DNA of 6,667 nucleotides, taken from the NCBI GenBank assembly GCA_002394235.1, contig DGTF01000065.1, forward strand, positions 1-6,667. The letters are read 5' to 3'. Shown here in pieces: positions 1-5,130 of this stretch (position 1 is the stretch's first letter; every line of letters begins with the position of its first letter). Origin of the DNA: Eubacterium sp. UBA4343. Its GTDB lineage: Bacteria; Bacillota; Clostridia; Lachnospirales; Lachnospiraceae. The notes beneath the pieces were generated by a model, which saw only the letters and a list, made by a program, of their open reading frames with translations, had not been told where the DNA came from and did no database searches. The position numbers were made by a program, and so were the translations under genes.

Positions 1-35
1 TGCGTTTGTCATCATTGTAGGAGTCTCAAACAAAA

Positions 36-112
36 GTGGCTCAGTTATCGCCGGAATGGTGGCTCAGTTAATAACGGAATGGTGGCTCAGTTGCACCGGA
101 CAGGGTGCTCAA
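36..112. repeat. 23-bp tandem repeats, probable IS21-type insertion sequence end
   Basis: The 11-mer GTGGCTCAGTT occurs exactly at 36-46, 59-69 and 82-92, a strict 23-bp period. The intervening bases are related (CGCCGGAATG, AATAACGGAATG, GCACCGGACAGG). A degenerate fourth unit, GTGCTCAAC, starts at 105. Multiple GTGGCTCA-type repeats separated by CCGGAAT are typical of the terminal transposase-binding sites of IS21-family elements in Bacillota, from memory of the family. No istA or istB gene is visible; if this is a right end, the genes would lie to the left of the window. Alternatives are iterons or an operator array. The repeat itself is certain, but the IS assignment is only moderately supported. 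Confidence 0.6.
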
Positions 113-323
113 CGGGCTCCGGATTCTTCAATAAGAAAGCAACAAATGAAATGAACATATATCAGCAATTCAGATCTTGCAATCAATAATTAGCTAACCT
201 TCCTAAATAAGTTTCCTACAAAAGGTGGACGAGTCGTGCGAACAGTGGACAATTCACAAGTTCCCACGAAATGTCCACTTTTTTAGAATGAAAGTGGAGA
301 CAAGAGGAAAGGAGTGGTTGGTT
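113..323. other. gene-free region before the first XRE gene
   Basis: No convincing coding region is visible on either strand. The stretch from about 121 to 215 is AT-rich and has no structure I can name. From about 224 it contains the GTGGAC repeats and the promoter-like region described separately. A GTG at 225 is in frame with the downstream XRE gene, but it lacks a ribosome binding site and the intervening residues do not resemble a domain. Confidence 0.5.
244..289 (+). promoter_or_regulatory. putative promoter and operator of the first XRE gene
   Basis: A possible sigma-70/SigA promoter is TTCCCA (261-266), a 17-bp spacer and TAGAAT (284-289), which places the transcription start about 30 bp before the ATG at 324. 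An 8-bp perfect inverted repeat, AGTGGACA (244-251) and TGTCCACT (272-279), brackets the -35 region. Further GTGGA-type half sites lie at 225-230 (GTGGAC) and 294-299 (GTGGAG). This arrangement would suit autoregulation by the XRE protein encoded just downstream. The inverted repeat is seen directly. The promoter is a weak consensus match, and binding is inference. The same repeat followed by six T residues could instead act as a weak hairpin terminator for upstream transcripts. Confidence 0.4.
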
Positions 324-686
324 ATGCAGAGCGTTTCTGAAGCTGATAAACAAATTACCAATGCTGCTGTTGGCCGCCGTATCCGTGAGGCTCGTCTTGA
401 TAAAGGATTAAAGCAGAAAGCTTTAGCTGAGCTCGTAAATATGGATCCGAAGTATCTCAGTCGGATCGAAAATGGACACTCTGGTATTTCAAGAGAATTG
501 CTCTTACGGATCGGCCGCGAATTGGGAAAGGGACTTGATTACTTTTACATTGATGACCCGAAATTGGAAGCTGAATATGCTTTGGATTCCGAGATCTCGA
601 AGAAGCTGGAGAAATGCAATAAAACCCAGAAGCTTACGATCTGTAACGTCATTGATGCAATATTGAAGTCACCGATCAAGGACTAA
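324..686 (+). CDS. XRE-family helix-turn-helix transcriptional regulator (120 aa)
   Basis: This is a small cytoplasmic DNA-binding protein of the Cro/C1/XRE family, probably a repressor controlling the element. Residues about 16-74 form the five-helix HTH_3 domain. GRRIREARLDKGLKQKALAELV leads into the recognition-helix region DPKYLSRIENG, with the characteristic S-x-IENG pattern. Residues 80-120 form a charged, partly helical tail likely to mediate dimerisation. I chose ATG 324 because the AGGAAAGGAG-type ribosome binding site at about 305-313 sits upstream of it. An in-frame GTG at 225 would add 33 residues with no domain resemblance and no ribosome binding site. Inverted GTGGAC repeats upstream are candidate operators for autoregulation. 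A hairpin terminator at 741-795 follows the gene. The family is clear; the regulated targets are unknown. Confidence 0.85.
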   Translation: MQSVSEADKQITNAAVGRRIREARLDKGLKQKALAELVNMDPKYLSRIENGHSGISRELLLRIGRELGKGLDYFYIDDPKLEAEYALDSEISKKLEKCNKTQKLTICNVIDAILKSPIKD

Positions 687-690
687 AAAC

Positions 691-720
691 AATGGTGCGG
701 AGGAAAATCCTGTTACCATT
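691..720 (+). other. small imperfect stem-loop after the XRE gene
   Basis: AATGGT (691-696) pairs with ACCATT (715-720), and AGGA (701-704) pairs with TCCT (708-711) around a three-base loop. A short asymmetric internal loop separates the two stems. No T-run follows, so it is not an intrinsic terminator by itself. It could protect the 3' end of the transcript or form part of the leader of the next gene. The pairing is visible, but the function is not known. Confidence 0.35.
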
Positions 721-740
721 TACACAGAAAAAGAACCCGA

Positions 741-795
741 AAAATCGCAGGATTGTCAGACGCATCAGACTGATAGGCCTGCGATTGTTTTCTTT
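741..795 (+). terminator. Rho-independent terminator between the XRE and GAF-BTAD genes
   Basis: AATCGCAGG (743-751) and CCTGCGATT (778-786) form a perfect 9-bp stem. The enclosed 26 bases contain a small TCAG/CTGA helix. The T-rich tract GTTTTCTTTTCTT follows. This would end the XRE transcript before the next gene, whose ribosome binding site begins about 20 bp later. Because it sits immediately before the regulator gene, it could also act as an attenuator if the two genes share a promoter. Confidence 0.7.
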
Positions 796-825
796 TCTTG
801 GGAAATATCAGAGGGGGCGAATACT

Positions 826-2184
826 ATGCTGAAGAATAGTTTTAATTCTTCCGCAGACCCTGACATATTCAGTGATGAACAGGTCAAGGCTGCCATCGAA
901 CTGGAACAAATGATGGTCAGGCTGGAAAAAGAATTCCGGCGGGACCTGGTCCCTAAAGATATCATTATGAAGGTGCTCCGTCTAACCTGTGAATATTACG
1001 ATGGTGACTGGAGCGGTGTTCTTGATATTCAGCAGGATATCGGCGTATGGGCACCTTACTGGTGGTATAACGCCAGGACAAAAGGGATGACACCGACAAG
1101 GTTTTATGAATTTGAAAATGTTTCCGAGTATCCGACATGGGCGAATGCCCTGACGGAAGAACGGACATTGAACATTCCTCTTGTCGATACCGTTACGCCG
1201 GAAGAGTCAGAGAGCTATAAAAGGCTGAATACAAAATCTGTTATTGCCGCACCTTATTACAAAGGTGCAACTGGATTCATCGTTGTCCGCAATCCGAAGA
1301 AATTTGTCGATAACCTGGATCTTCTGAAACTCTCTGCATATATCGCTTCCTGTGAATTCCATGATTATCGTCTCATCGAAAATACCAGGCACCAGATTCT
1401 GGCTTCCGGCATCGAGAGCAATAAAGATGTCTGTATCAATCTGTTTGGCGGATTGGAGATCTTCACTGCGTATGGCGCAATCAGAAGTGATGAGATCAAC
1501 AAGATGCAGATCGCTCCGATTATTGTGTATCTGTGTATTCATCGCAATCATGCACATTCTCCACGGGAGATCGCAGAAGCAATGTACCCGGATTACGATG
1601 ATTATGAGTCTTTCAGCAGGCAGATCAAGCATTACATCTTCCGGTTCCGCCAGACGTATGAAGACCTGTTCGGCGGGGAGCAACTGATTGTAACCGAACC
1701 TTCAGGGTATCGGCTGAATAGTAACTTGAACATTAAAGTCGATACCGACTTCTTTGATGAAATCTATAAGCTGGCAAAGAATTCATCCAATAAAAATGAC
1801 AAGATCCGACTTCTGGAAAAGGCAGTGAATCTCTATAAAAATGATGTCTATCCGCCAGCTTCTATGGAACATTGGCTGATGCCAGTGACCTTCTCCTACA
1901 GTGATCATTTCTTTCAGGCAATCGAAGAACTATTCAGACTTCTGGATGAACGTCAGGATTATACTGCCATTCATGAATATGCCGTGTCTGCCCTTAAGCA
2001 TCATAGTAAGAATGGACGCCTGTATTACTGGCTGATTGTTTCCATGATCGAACGGGGAATGCTGGATTTGGCAAGAAGGGAATATTCTTCTGCACTCCAA
2101 ATTCTCGAGCCTCAGTCACGTAAAAAACTCAAAAATGATCTTTCAAAAAAATATGAATTTATAAAACCGTATACCGAAAAGTAA
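826..2184 (+). CDS. GAF-like sensor, OmpR-type winged helix and BTAD (SARP-like) regulator (452 aa)
   Basis: This is a cytoplasmic transcriptional regulator. Residues about 20-40 form a charged amphipathic helix. Residues about 42-178 resemble a GAF sensor fold, including the strand-rich segments SGVLDIQQDIGVWAPYWWYN and SVIAAPYYKGATGFIVV. Residues about 202-300 resemble an OmpR/SARP winged helix: the opening INLFGGLEIF strand, the helix SPREIAEAMYPD, the putative recognition helix ESFSRQIKHYIFRFRQ, and the wing LIVTEPSGYRLN. Residues about 305-440 are helical and match the BTAD/TPR region of SARP-type activators. The start is supported by AGAGGGGG at about 810-816. No transmembrane segment is seen. 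A terminator precedes the gene, and a long hairpin and helically phased ACCG repeats follow it. The ligand of the GAF-like part and the target genes are unknown. The winged helix and BTAD calls are firmer than the GAF call. Confidence 0.75.
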   Translation: MLKNSFNSSADPDIFSDEQVKAAIELEQMMVRLEKEFRRDLVPKDIIMKVLRLTCEYYDGDWSGVLDIQQDIGVWAPYWWYNARTKGMTPTRFYEFENVSEYPTWANALTEERTLNIPLVDTVTPEESESYKRLNTKSVIAAPYYKGATGFIVVRNPKKFVDNLDLLKLSAYIASCEFHDYRLIENTRHQILASGIESNKDVCINLFGGLEIFTAYGAIRSDEINKMQIAPIIVYLCIHRNHAHSPREIAEAMYPDYDDYESFSRQIKHYIFRFRQTYEDLFGGEQLIVTEPSGYRLNSNLNIKVDTDFFDEIYKLAKNSSNKNDKIRLLEKAVNLYKNDVYPPASMEHWLMPVTFSYSDHFFQAIEELFRLLDERQDYTAIHEYAVSALKHHSKNGRLYYWLIVSMIERGMLDLARREYSSALQILEPQSRKKLKNDLSKKYEFIKPYTEK

Positions 2185-2186
2185 CG

Positions 2187-2267
2187 CAACCGAAATACAA
2201 CCGGTAATGCAACTGCTTTGAAACACGACTTGTAGATGCGACCGGAATATAACCGCATATGTAACCG
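2187..2267 (+). repeat. two clusters of helically phased ACCG-type direct repeats
   Basis: The first cluster has CAACCG at 2187-2192, CAACCG at 2198-2203 and CAACTG at 2210-2215. The second cluster has CGACCG at 2239-2244, TAACCG at 2250-2255 and TAACCG at 2262-2267. Within each cluster the spacing is 11 then 12 bp, about one DNA turn. The two clusters align over 28 bp (2186-2213 and 2238-2265) with 7 mismatches and lie 52 bp apart. SARP-type regulators are known to bind short direct repeats spaced 11 bp apart, so these may be sites for the regulator encoded immediately upstream. The repeats are seen; the binding is inference. Confidence 0.6.
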
Positions 2268-2272
2268 GCAAC

Positions 2273-2342
2273 ACCACTCCTGTGACGTAAGGCTTTACTT
2301 GCAATCGCGATTTGCAAATCTTACGAACAGGAGTGGTTTTTT
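2273..2342 (+). promoter_or_regulatory. long hairpin containing the ribosome binding site of the second XRE gene
   Basis: ACCACTCCTGT (2273-2283) and ACAGGAGTGGT (2327-2337) form a perfect 11-bp stem. CGTAAG (2286-2291) and CTTACG (2320-2325) continue it inward, and the apex TTGCAA (2299-2304) pairs with TTGCAA (2312-2317). A run of T residues follows, so it also fits an intrinsic terminator for the upstream regulator gene. The only good ribosome binding site for the ATG at 2343 is AGGAG (2329-2333), nine bases upstream and fully inside the 3' arm. Transcripts covering the whole hairpin would be terminated or poorly translated. Confidence 0.7.
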
Positions 2343-2630
2343 ATGAATTTTAATGCAATTGAGATCGGAAACCGGGTTCGGTTTTTAAGAGAACGTCGCG
2401 GTTTAACTTTGGAAAAATTGGCGGAGAAGCTGCATTGCAGTTACAGCCATATCAGTCAGGCGGAACGCGGAGCCAGAAGCTATTCGATCGATCTGCTCAT
2501 TGATATGGCGGAATTTTTCGATGTCAGCCTTGATTACCTGATCCTTGGGAAAAAGGCATCCGATAGTAACACGAAGGAGGAACTTCTGCATGTGATTCAG
2601 GAACTTTTGACAATCACAAATCGGATGTAA
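2343..2630 (+). CDS. small XRE-family helix-turn-helix regulator (95 aa)
   Basis: This is a second Cro/C1/XRE-type DNA-binding protein, near the minimal length for a single-domain member. Residues about 8-68 form the HTH: IGNRVRFLRERRGLTLEKLAEKL, the recognition-helix segment SYSHISQAERG, and the closing helices IDLLIDMAEFFDVSLDYLILG. Residues 70-95 form a short charged helical tail. The AGGAG ribosome binding site at 2329-2333 supports ATG 2343. That site is buried in the 3' arm of a long hairpin, so expression is probably conditional. The gene lies between the SARP-like regulator and a long structured region leading to a MazF-like gene. It could control either neighbour or the excision module. 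The family is clear; the target is not. Confidence 0.85.
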   Translation: MNFNAIEIGNRVRFLRERRGLTLEKLAEKLHCSYSHISQAERGARSYSIDLLIDMAEFFDVSLDYLILGKKASDSNTKEELLHVIQELLTITNRM

Positions 2631-2689
2631 TCAATGTACCGTTTCATGGTCTATTTTCAACCTTTGTACGATCTCGAGGAGTTTTACAT

Positions 2690-2746
2690 ATGAAGATATC
2701 CTTTAATCAGAACCGGTCCCTACCGGTTCTGAACAGGGATCTTTGA
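2690..2746 (+). CDS. possible 18-aa leader peptide
   Basis: ATG 2690 has a good upstream ribosome binding site (CGAGGAG, 2675-2681, eight-base spacing) and reads MKISFNQNRSLPVLNRDL before a TGA. Codons from about 2707 to 2732 lie within a perfect 11-bp hairpin, so translating ribosomes would disrupt that stem. This is the geometry of a leader peptide that senses translation. No family resemblance is seen, and chance is possible for an ORF this short. It stands at the head of the long structured region preceding the MazF-like gene. Confidence 0.3.
   Translation: MKISFNQNRSLPVLNRDL
2707..2732 (+). other. perfect 11-bp hairpin with four-base loop
   Basis: TCAGAACCGGT (2707-2717) pairs perfectly with ACCGGTTCTGA (2722-2732) around the loop CCCT. 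No T-run follows, so it does not look like a terminator. It lies within the possible 18-codon leader ORF and begins a series of stem-loops that continues to about 3093. It may also be a DNA-level operator, since the arms contain TCAGAAC and GTTCTGA, similar to the GTTCTGATA boxes upstream of both integrases. Confidence 0.6.
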
Positions 2747-3093
2747 AAACTGAATACCTTTCACTCGGTACATTACTTCCTGCGGGAGCCTGCAGTACGC
2801 GATGATGTCCATCGGGACGCAAGCGGATACATACTGCAGAAAAAATCAAGCATGCTGCTTGTATTGGCGATGATTGCAGGAAGGGACAATGATACTTCCG
2901 TAATTCGCGGTCCGGTCATAATGCAGGCGGGATGGTGAGACTCCAATGGAGCAGCGAAGCAGGCTGCCGCCGATGTGAAATCCCAGACTTCCGGGGTACA
3001 GGAAAAATACAGGAAGACCCATATCAGAAGAAAGCGTTGCAGATGGGCGAAAACTCATCTGCAATGTTTTATCCATAACAGAGCTTATGGGAT
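2733..3093 (+). ncRNA. candidate structured RNA or long 5' leader upstream of the MazF-like gene
   Basis: Within this gene-free stretch (2631-3106 has no convincing protein gene beyond the small leader ORF) several compatible stems follow one another. They are CTGCAGTA (2790-2797) with TACTGCAG (2832-2839), enclosing CGATG/CATCG (2800-2804, 2810-2814); CAAGCA/TGCTTG (2847-2852, 2856-2861); GGAAG/CTTCC (2879-2883, 2895-2899); and GGCGG/CCGCC (2926-2930, 2967-2971), enclosing CTCC/GGAG (2941-2944, 2948-2951). GCAGC/GCTGC (2951-2955, 2963-2967) is an alternative helix that shares bases with the last two. A terminator-like hairpin closes the series. TACAGGAA is repeated at 2997 and 3008, 11 bp apart. 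I recognise no Rfam family and no group II intron domain V. Alternatives are a long leader controlling the toxin, an antitoxin RNA, or a degenerate intron. Confidence 0.4.
3035..3070 (+). terminator. terminator-like hairpin in front of the MazF-like gene
   Basis: CGTTGCAGATG (3035-3045) pairs with CATCTGCAATG (3056-3066) with one G-U pair. Two further pairs extend the stem to 13 bp around the loop CGAAAA, and the tail TTTTATCC follows. It would end most transcripts from the structured region about 35 bp before the toxin start. Read-through would then set toxin expression. A second small hairpin, CCATAA/TTATGG (3073-3078, 3085-3090), lies between it and the GGAGG ribosome binding site at 3095-3099. 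Confidence 0.6.
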
Positions 3094-3106
3094 TGGAGGA
3101 AGCATG

Positions 3107-3499
3107 ATGAGAAAAGGCTGGATTTACCGGAGAGGCGATATCTATCTTGCCGATCTCGGTAAACCGACAGGATCACAGCAGGGAGGTGTCCGGCCCGTTG
3201 TGGTTCTGCAGAATGATGTCGGAAATTACTATTCGCCGACAATTACCATCGTGCCGCTGACCTCGAAGTTTATGAAGAAAAACAAACTGCCGACACATTA
3301 TTCTCTGCGGTCGGCAAAAGGACTGCTTCGACCGTCAATGGCATTATGCGAGCAGGTTGGCACTTACGACAAGAGCTGTATCCTTCGGTACCTGGGAAAG
3401 GTAAGCCGGGGACAGATGCGTGGCATCGATGAAGCCGTGAGGAGGCAGCTTGGTTATTACTTAGATGAAAGCCGGACAAGACATTATAAGGCCCGTTAG
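3107..3499 (+). CDS. MazF/PemK-family endoribonuclease toxin (130 aa)
   Basis: This is probably a cytoplasmic sequence-specific mRNA interferase of the MazF/PemK/CcdB fold. Residues 8-18 (RRGDIYLADLG), 22-36 (GSQQGGVRPVVVLQN) and 43-53 (SPTITIVPLTS) match the conserved core, and KLPTH follows at 60-64. Aligned by eye with Bacillus MazF, R29 and T52 sit at the positions of catalytic R25 and T48. The usual GSEQGG motif is GSQQGG here. I prefer ATG 3107 because GGAGG (3095-3099) is seven bases upstream; ATG 3104 would leave only four. The open frame reaches back to 2975, but the extension has no domain features. No MazE-like antitoxin gene lies directly upstream; the preceding 476 bp are structured and non-coding. 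An excisionase-like gene follows after 26 bp and is probably cotranscribed. The C-terminal tail (SRTRHYKAR) is basic and longer than usual. Confidence 0.85.
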   Translation: MRKGWIYRRGDIYLADLGKPTGSQQGGVRPVVVLQNDVGNYYSPTITIVPLTSKFMKKNKLPTHYSLRSAKGLLRPSMALCEQVGTYDKSCILRYLGKVSRGQMRGIDEAVRRQLGYYLDESRTRHYKAR

Positions 3500-3525
3500 C
3501 AGCGTGGAGAGGAGGTGACGCATTT

Positions 3526-3759
3526 GTGGAAGCACTGATCAAGAGAAAAGATGCCGCAAAGATTCTCGGCATCAGCGTATCAAAGCTGGATTATGAAAGG
3601 ATGAGTGGAAAGATCGCATTCATTCAGTATGTCGAAAACGGATGCGTTTATTTTACGGAAAAAGCGCTGCGTGATTACACGGAACGTGCAACACGTAAGG
3701 CGGATCCGGTCAATACCAGACTGACAAATAGAAGATTTCGGAGAACAGGCCGTTCTTAG
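3526..3759 (+). CDS. excisionase-like wing-helix DNA-binding protein (77 aa)
   Basis: This small protein has a MerR/Xis-type helix-turn-helix, residues about 5-52. IKRKDAAKILGISVSKLDYERMSGKI gives the two helices, QYVENGCVYFTEKALRDYTERA the wing and following helix. The C-terminal tail (RLTNRRFRRTGRS) is strongly basic, consistent with DNA contact. Excisionases of this type bind near attachment sites and steer tyrosine recombinases toward excision. Its position directly before two integrase genes supports that role. The start is a GTG with an excellent AGGAGGTGA ribosome binding site (3510-3518). It lies 26 bp after the MazF-like gene, probably in the same transcript. It could alternatively be an antitoxin-like DNA-binding partner of that toxin, but nothing in the sequence favours this. 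Confidence 0.75.
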   Translation: MEALIKRKDAAKILGISVSKLDYERMSGKIAFIQYVENGCVYFTEKALRDYTERATRKADPVNTRLTNRRFRRTGRS

Positions 3760-3803
3760 AAATCGACATCGTGGTGCTTCTGCGGTGGTTCTGATAGAAC
3801 GGC
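3742..3803 (+). promoter_or_regulatory. inverted repeats and two-part motif before the first integrase
   Basis: The motif AATCGACATC (3761-3770), 17 bases, GTTCTGATA (3788-3796) recurs with identical spacing upstream of the second integrase. Around it, GCCGTTCT (3749-3756) pairs with AGAACGGC (3796-3803). Two shorter hairpins, AGAAC/GTTCT (3742-3746, 3752-3756) and GTTCT/AGAAC (3788-3792, 3796-3800), compete with that pairing. The ribosome binding site AGGAGG for the integrase is at 3826-3831. Possible roles are recombinase or Xis binding, repression of the integrase, or RNA-level control. Confidence 0.45.
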
Positions 3804-3841
3804 TTTAAGGATCATTCTACAGGTCAGGAGGTATTTGAAAA

Positions 3842-5062
3842 ATGACAGTAAATCGAAGACGTCTTCCGAGATATAAAACAGTAACGATTCATGGAGACAC
3901 TTATTATCGGACGTATGTGGAAACGGCGGAGGGCAAAAAGGTTGCCCTGTATGGAAAAAGCCGCGAGGTTCTGTATGAGAAAGAACAGGCTGCATTGGAT
4001 CACATTGATTCCATTCTGCTCGGGAAGAAATCACCAACCGTAAAAGAGTATTGTGAGAAATGGCTGATCATGCAGTCAGTGCAGGTTCGTCCGACAACGC
4101 TGATTGATTATCAGTCCAAGGTGCGCAGACATATCATCTCTCAGCTTGGAGACAAAAAGATGACGGATGTGACACTGGATGATATTCAGCTTGCCATGGT
4201 TTCTGTTTCAGATAAGTCGGCTTCGGTTTATAAATCGGTTGTTGTTCTGTGTAAGCAGATCTTCCAGTCGGCTTATCACAGCAAAATCATTGATAAGAAT
4301 CCAACACTTTATCTGACGGCAAAAGGCGGAGGAGTTCCGCAGAAAGAAAGGATTCCGCTGACCGATGAACAGTGCGAAAAGCTTCTGAGTGCCGTAAAGG
4401 ATCGAGAGACAACGTATACATTTGTTATGCTGGGCTTATATGCGGGTCTGCGGAGAGAAGAGATTCTGGCGCTTCAATGGGACTGTGTTTTCCTGGATGC
4501 GGATGCACCGTATTTGTCCGTGCAGCGTGCATGGCATACGGAAAATAATCATCCGGTGATCACGGATGAATTGAAGACCACTTCTTCACGCAGAAATATT
4601 CCGCTTCCGGATTGTCTGTTTGAATGTCTTTCGAAAGTGAAGGAGCATTCGACTTCGGACTTTGTGATTGCTAACGATAAAGGTGACCCGCTTACTTATG
4701 GGCAGTTTAAATTGCTTTGGAAATATATCGATACAAGAACAGCCGGTGAAAAGCATTACTTCAAGTATGAAAATGGCGTCCGGGTAAAGCATACGTTTGA
4801 GGCAAAACTGGGAGAGAAGGCTGGACATAACGGACATGTAGTTTACAGTCTGGATTTCAAGGTGACAGCACATCAGCTGCGTCATACGTATATCACGAAT
4901 CTCATCCATGCAGGTGTGGATCCGAAGACAGTGCAGTATTTGGCAGGACATTCCCGCAGCAAGATAACGATGGATATCTATGCCAAGGTCAAGTATCACC
5001 AACCGGATCAGGTCATCAATCAGCTTCAGGATGCATTTGACGAGTGGGAAGACGAGGATTGA
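3842..5062 (+). CDS. tyrosine recombinase/integrase, first of a tandem pair (406 aa)
   Basis: This is a phage-type integrase that would catalyse site-specific strand exchange between element and host attachment sites. Residues about 10-60 form the arm-type DNA-binding domain (three-strand AP2-like: TVTIHGDTYYRTYVE). Residues about 65-155 are the SAM-like core-binding domain (PTVKEYCEKWL to QIFQSAYHSKII). Residues about 170-395 are catalytic. The active-site residues are R204 (AGLRREEIL), probably K245, H344 and R347 (HQLRH), H370 (LAGHS), and the nucleophile Y380 (MDIYAKV). The length is normal for the Tn916-like group of integrases. AGGAGG at 3826-3831 supports ATG 3842. It follows the excisionase-like gene by 82 bp and is followed by a hairpin terminator. 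The paralogue downstream shares the architecture and about half of its residues by eye. Confidence 0.93.
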   Translation: MTVNRRRLPRYKTVTIHGDTYYRTYVETAEGKKVALYGKSREVLYEKEQAALDHIDSILLGKKSPTVKEYCEKWLIMQSVQVRPTTLIDYQSKVRRHIISQLGDKKMTDVTLDDIQLAMVSVSDKSASVYKSVVVLCKQIFQSAYHSKIIDKNPTLYLTAKGGGVPQKERIPLTDEQCEKLLSAVKDRETTYTFVMLGLYAGLRREEILALQWDCVFLDADAPYLSVQRAWHTENNHPVITDELKTTSSRRNIPLPDCLFECLSKVKEHSTSDFVIANDKGDPLTYGQFKLLWKYIDTRTAGEKHYFKYENGVRVKHTFEAKLGEKAGHNGHVVYSLDFKVTAHQLRHTYITNLIHAGVDPKTVQYLAGHSRSKITMDIYAKVKYHQPDQVINQLQDAFDEWEDED

Positions 5063-5078
5063 TTCCTACTAATATATT

Positions 5079-5122
5079 AGAAAGAAGGGCGAGGGGGAAA
5101 TTGATTCCTTCGCTCTTTCTTT
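5079..5122 (+). terminator. imperfect hairpin terminator after the first integrase
   Basis: AGAAAGA (5079-5085) pairs with TCTTTCT (5114-5120). After a three-base bulge, GCGAGGG (5089-5095) pairs with the facing CCTTCGC (5107-5113, one G-U pair). Two A-T pairs close the stem around ATTGA. TT and mixed bases follow, so the terminator is of moderate quality. A perfect 12-bp palindrome, CTAATATATTAG (5069-5080), abuts and slightly overlaps its 5' edge. This would separate transcription of the two integrases. Confidence 0.5.
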
Positions 5123-5130
5123 ATGCCCTG

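Noticed and set aside
225..323. N-terminal extension of the first XRE gene from GTG 225
   Set aside because: There is no ribosome binding site at 225, the extension is not domain-like, it overlaps the operator and promoter-like sequence, and ATG 324 has a good ribosome binding site.
1207..1683. Minus-strand 158-codon ORF inside the GAF-BTAD gene
   Set aside because: It is a shadow of the well-supported + strand gene, with no domain or translation signals of its own.
2739..2760. Resemblance of TTTGAAAACTGAATA to rRNA spacer sequence of Bacillota
   Set aside because: It is a short AT-rich match only; no rRNA or tRNA sequence lies nearby.
2733..3070. Group II intron remnant
   Set aside because: No GTGYG 5' boundary, no domain V signature and no reverse transcriptase are visible. 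It is kept only as an alternative explanation for the structured region.
2846..3076. Minus-strand 76-codon ORF in the structured region
   Set aside because: There is no ribosome binding site or recognisable domain, and its sequence is explained by the stem-loops on the other strand.
2975..3106. N-terminal extension of the MazF-like gene back to ATG 2975
   Set aside because: The added residues are encoded by stem-loop sequence and lack similarity to any MazF N-terminus. GGAGG at 3095-3099 marks the start at 3107 (or 3104).
4586..5002. Minus-strand 138-codon ORF inside the first integrase
   Set aside because: It lies opposite conserved catalytic motifs and has no independent support.
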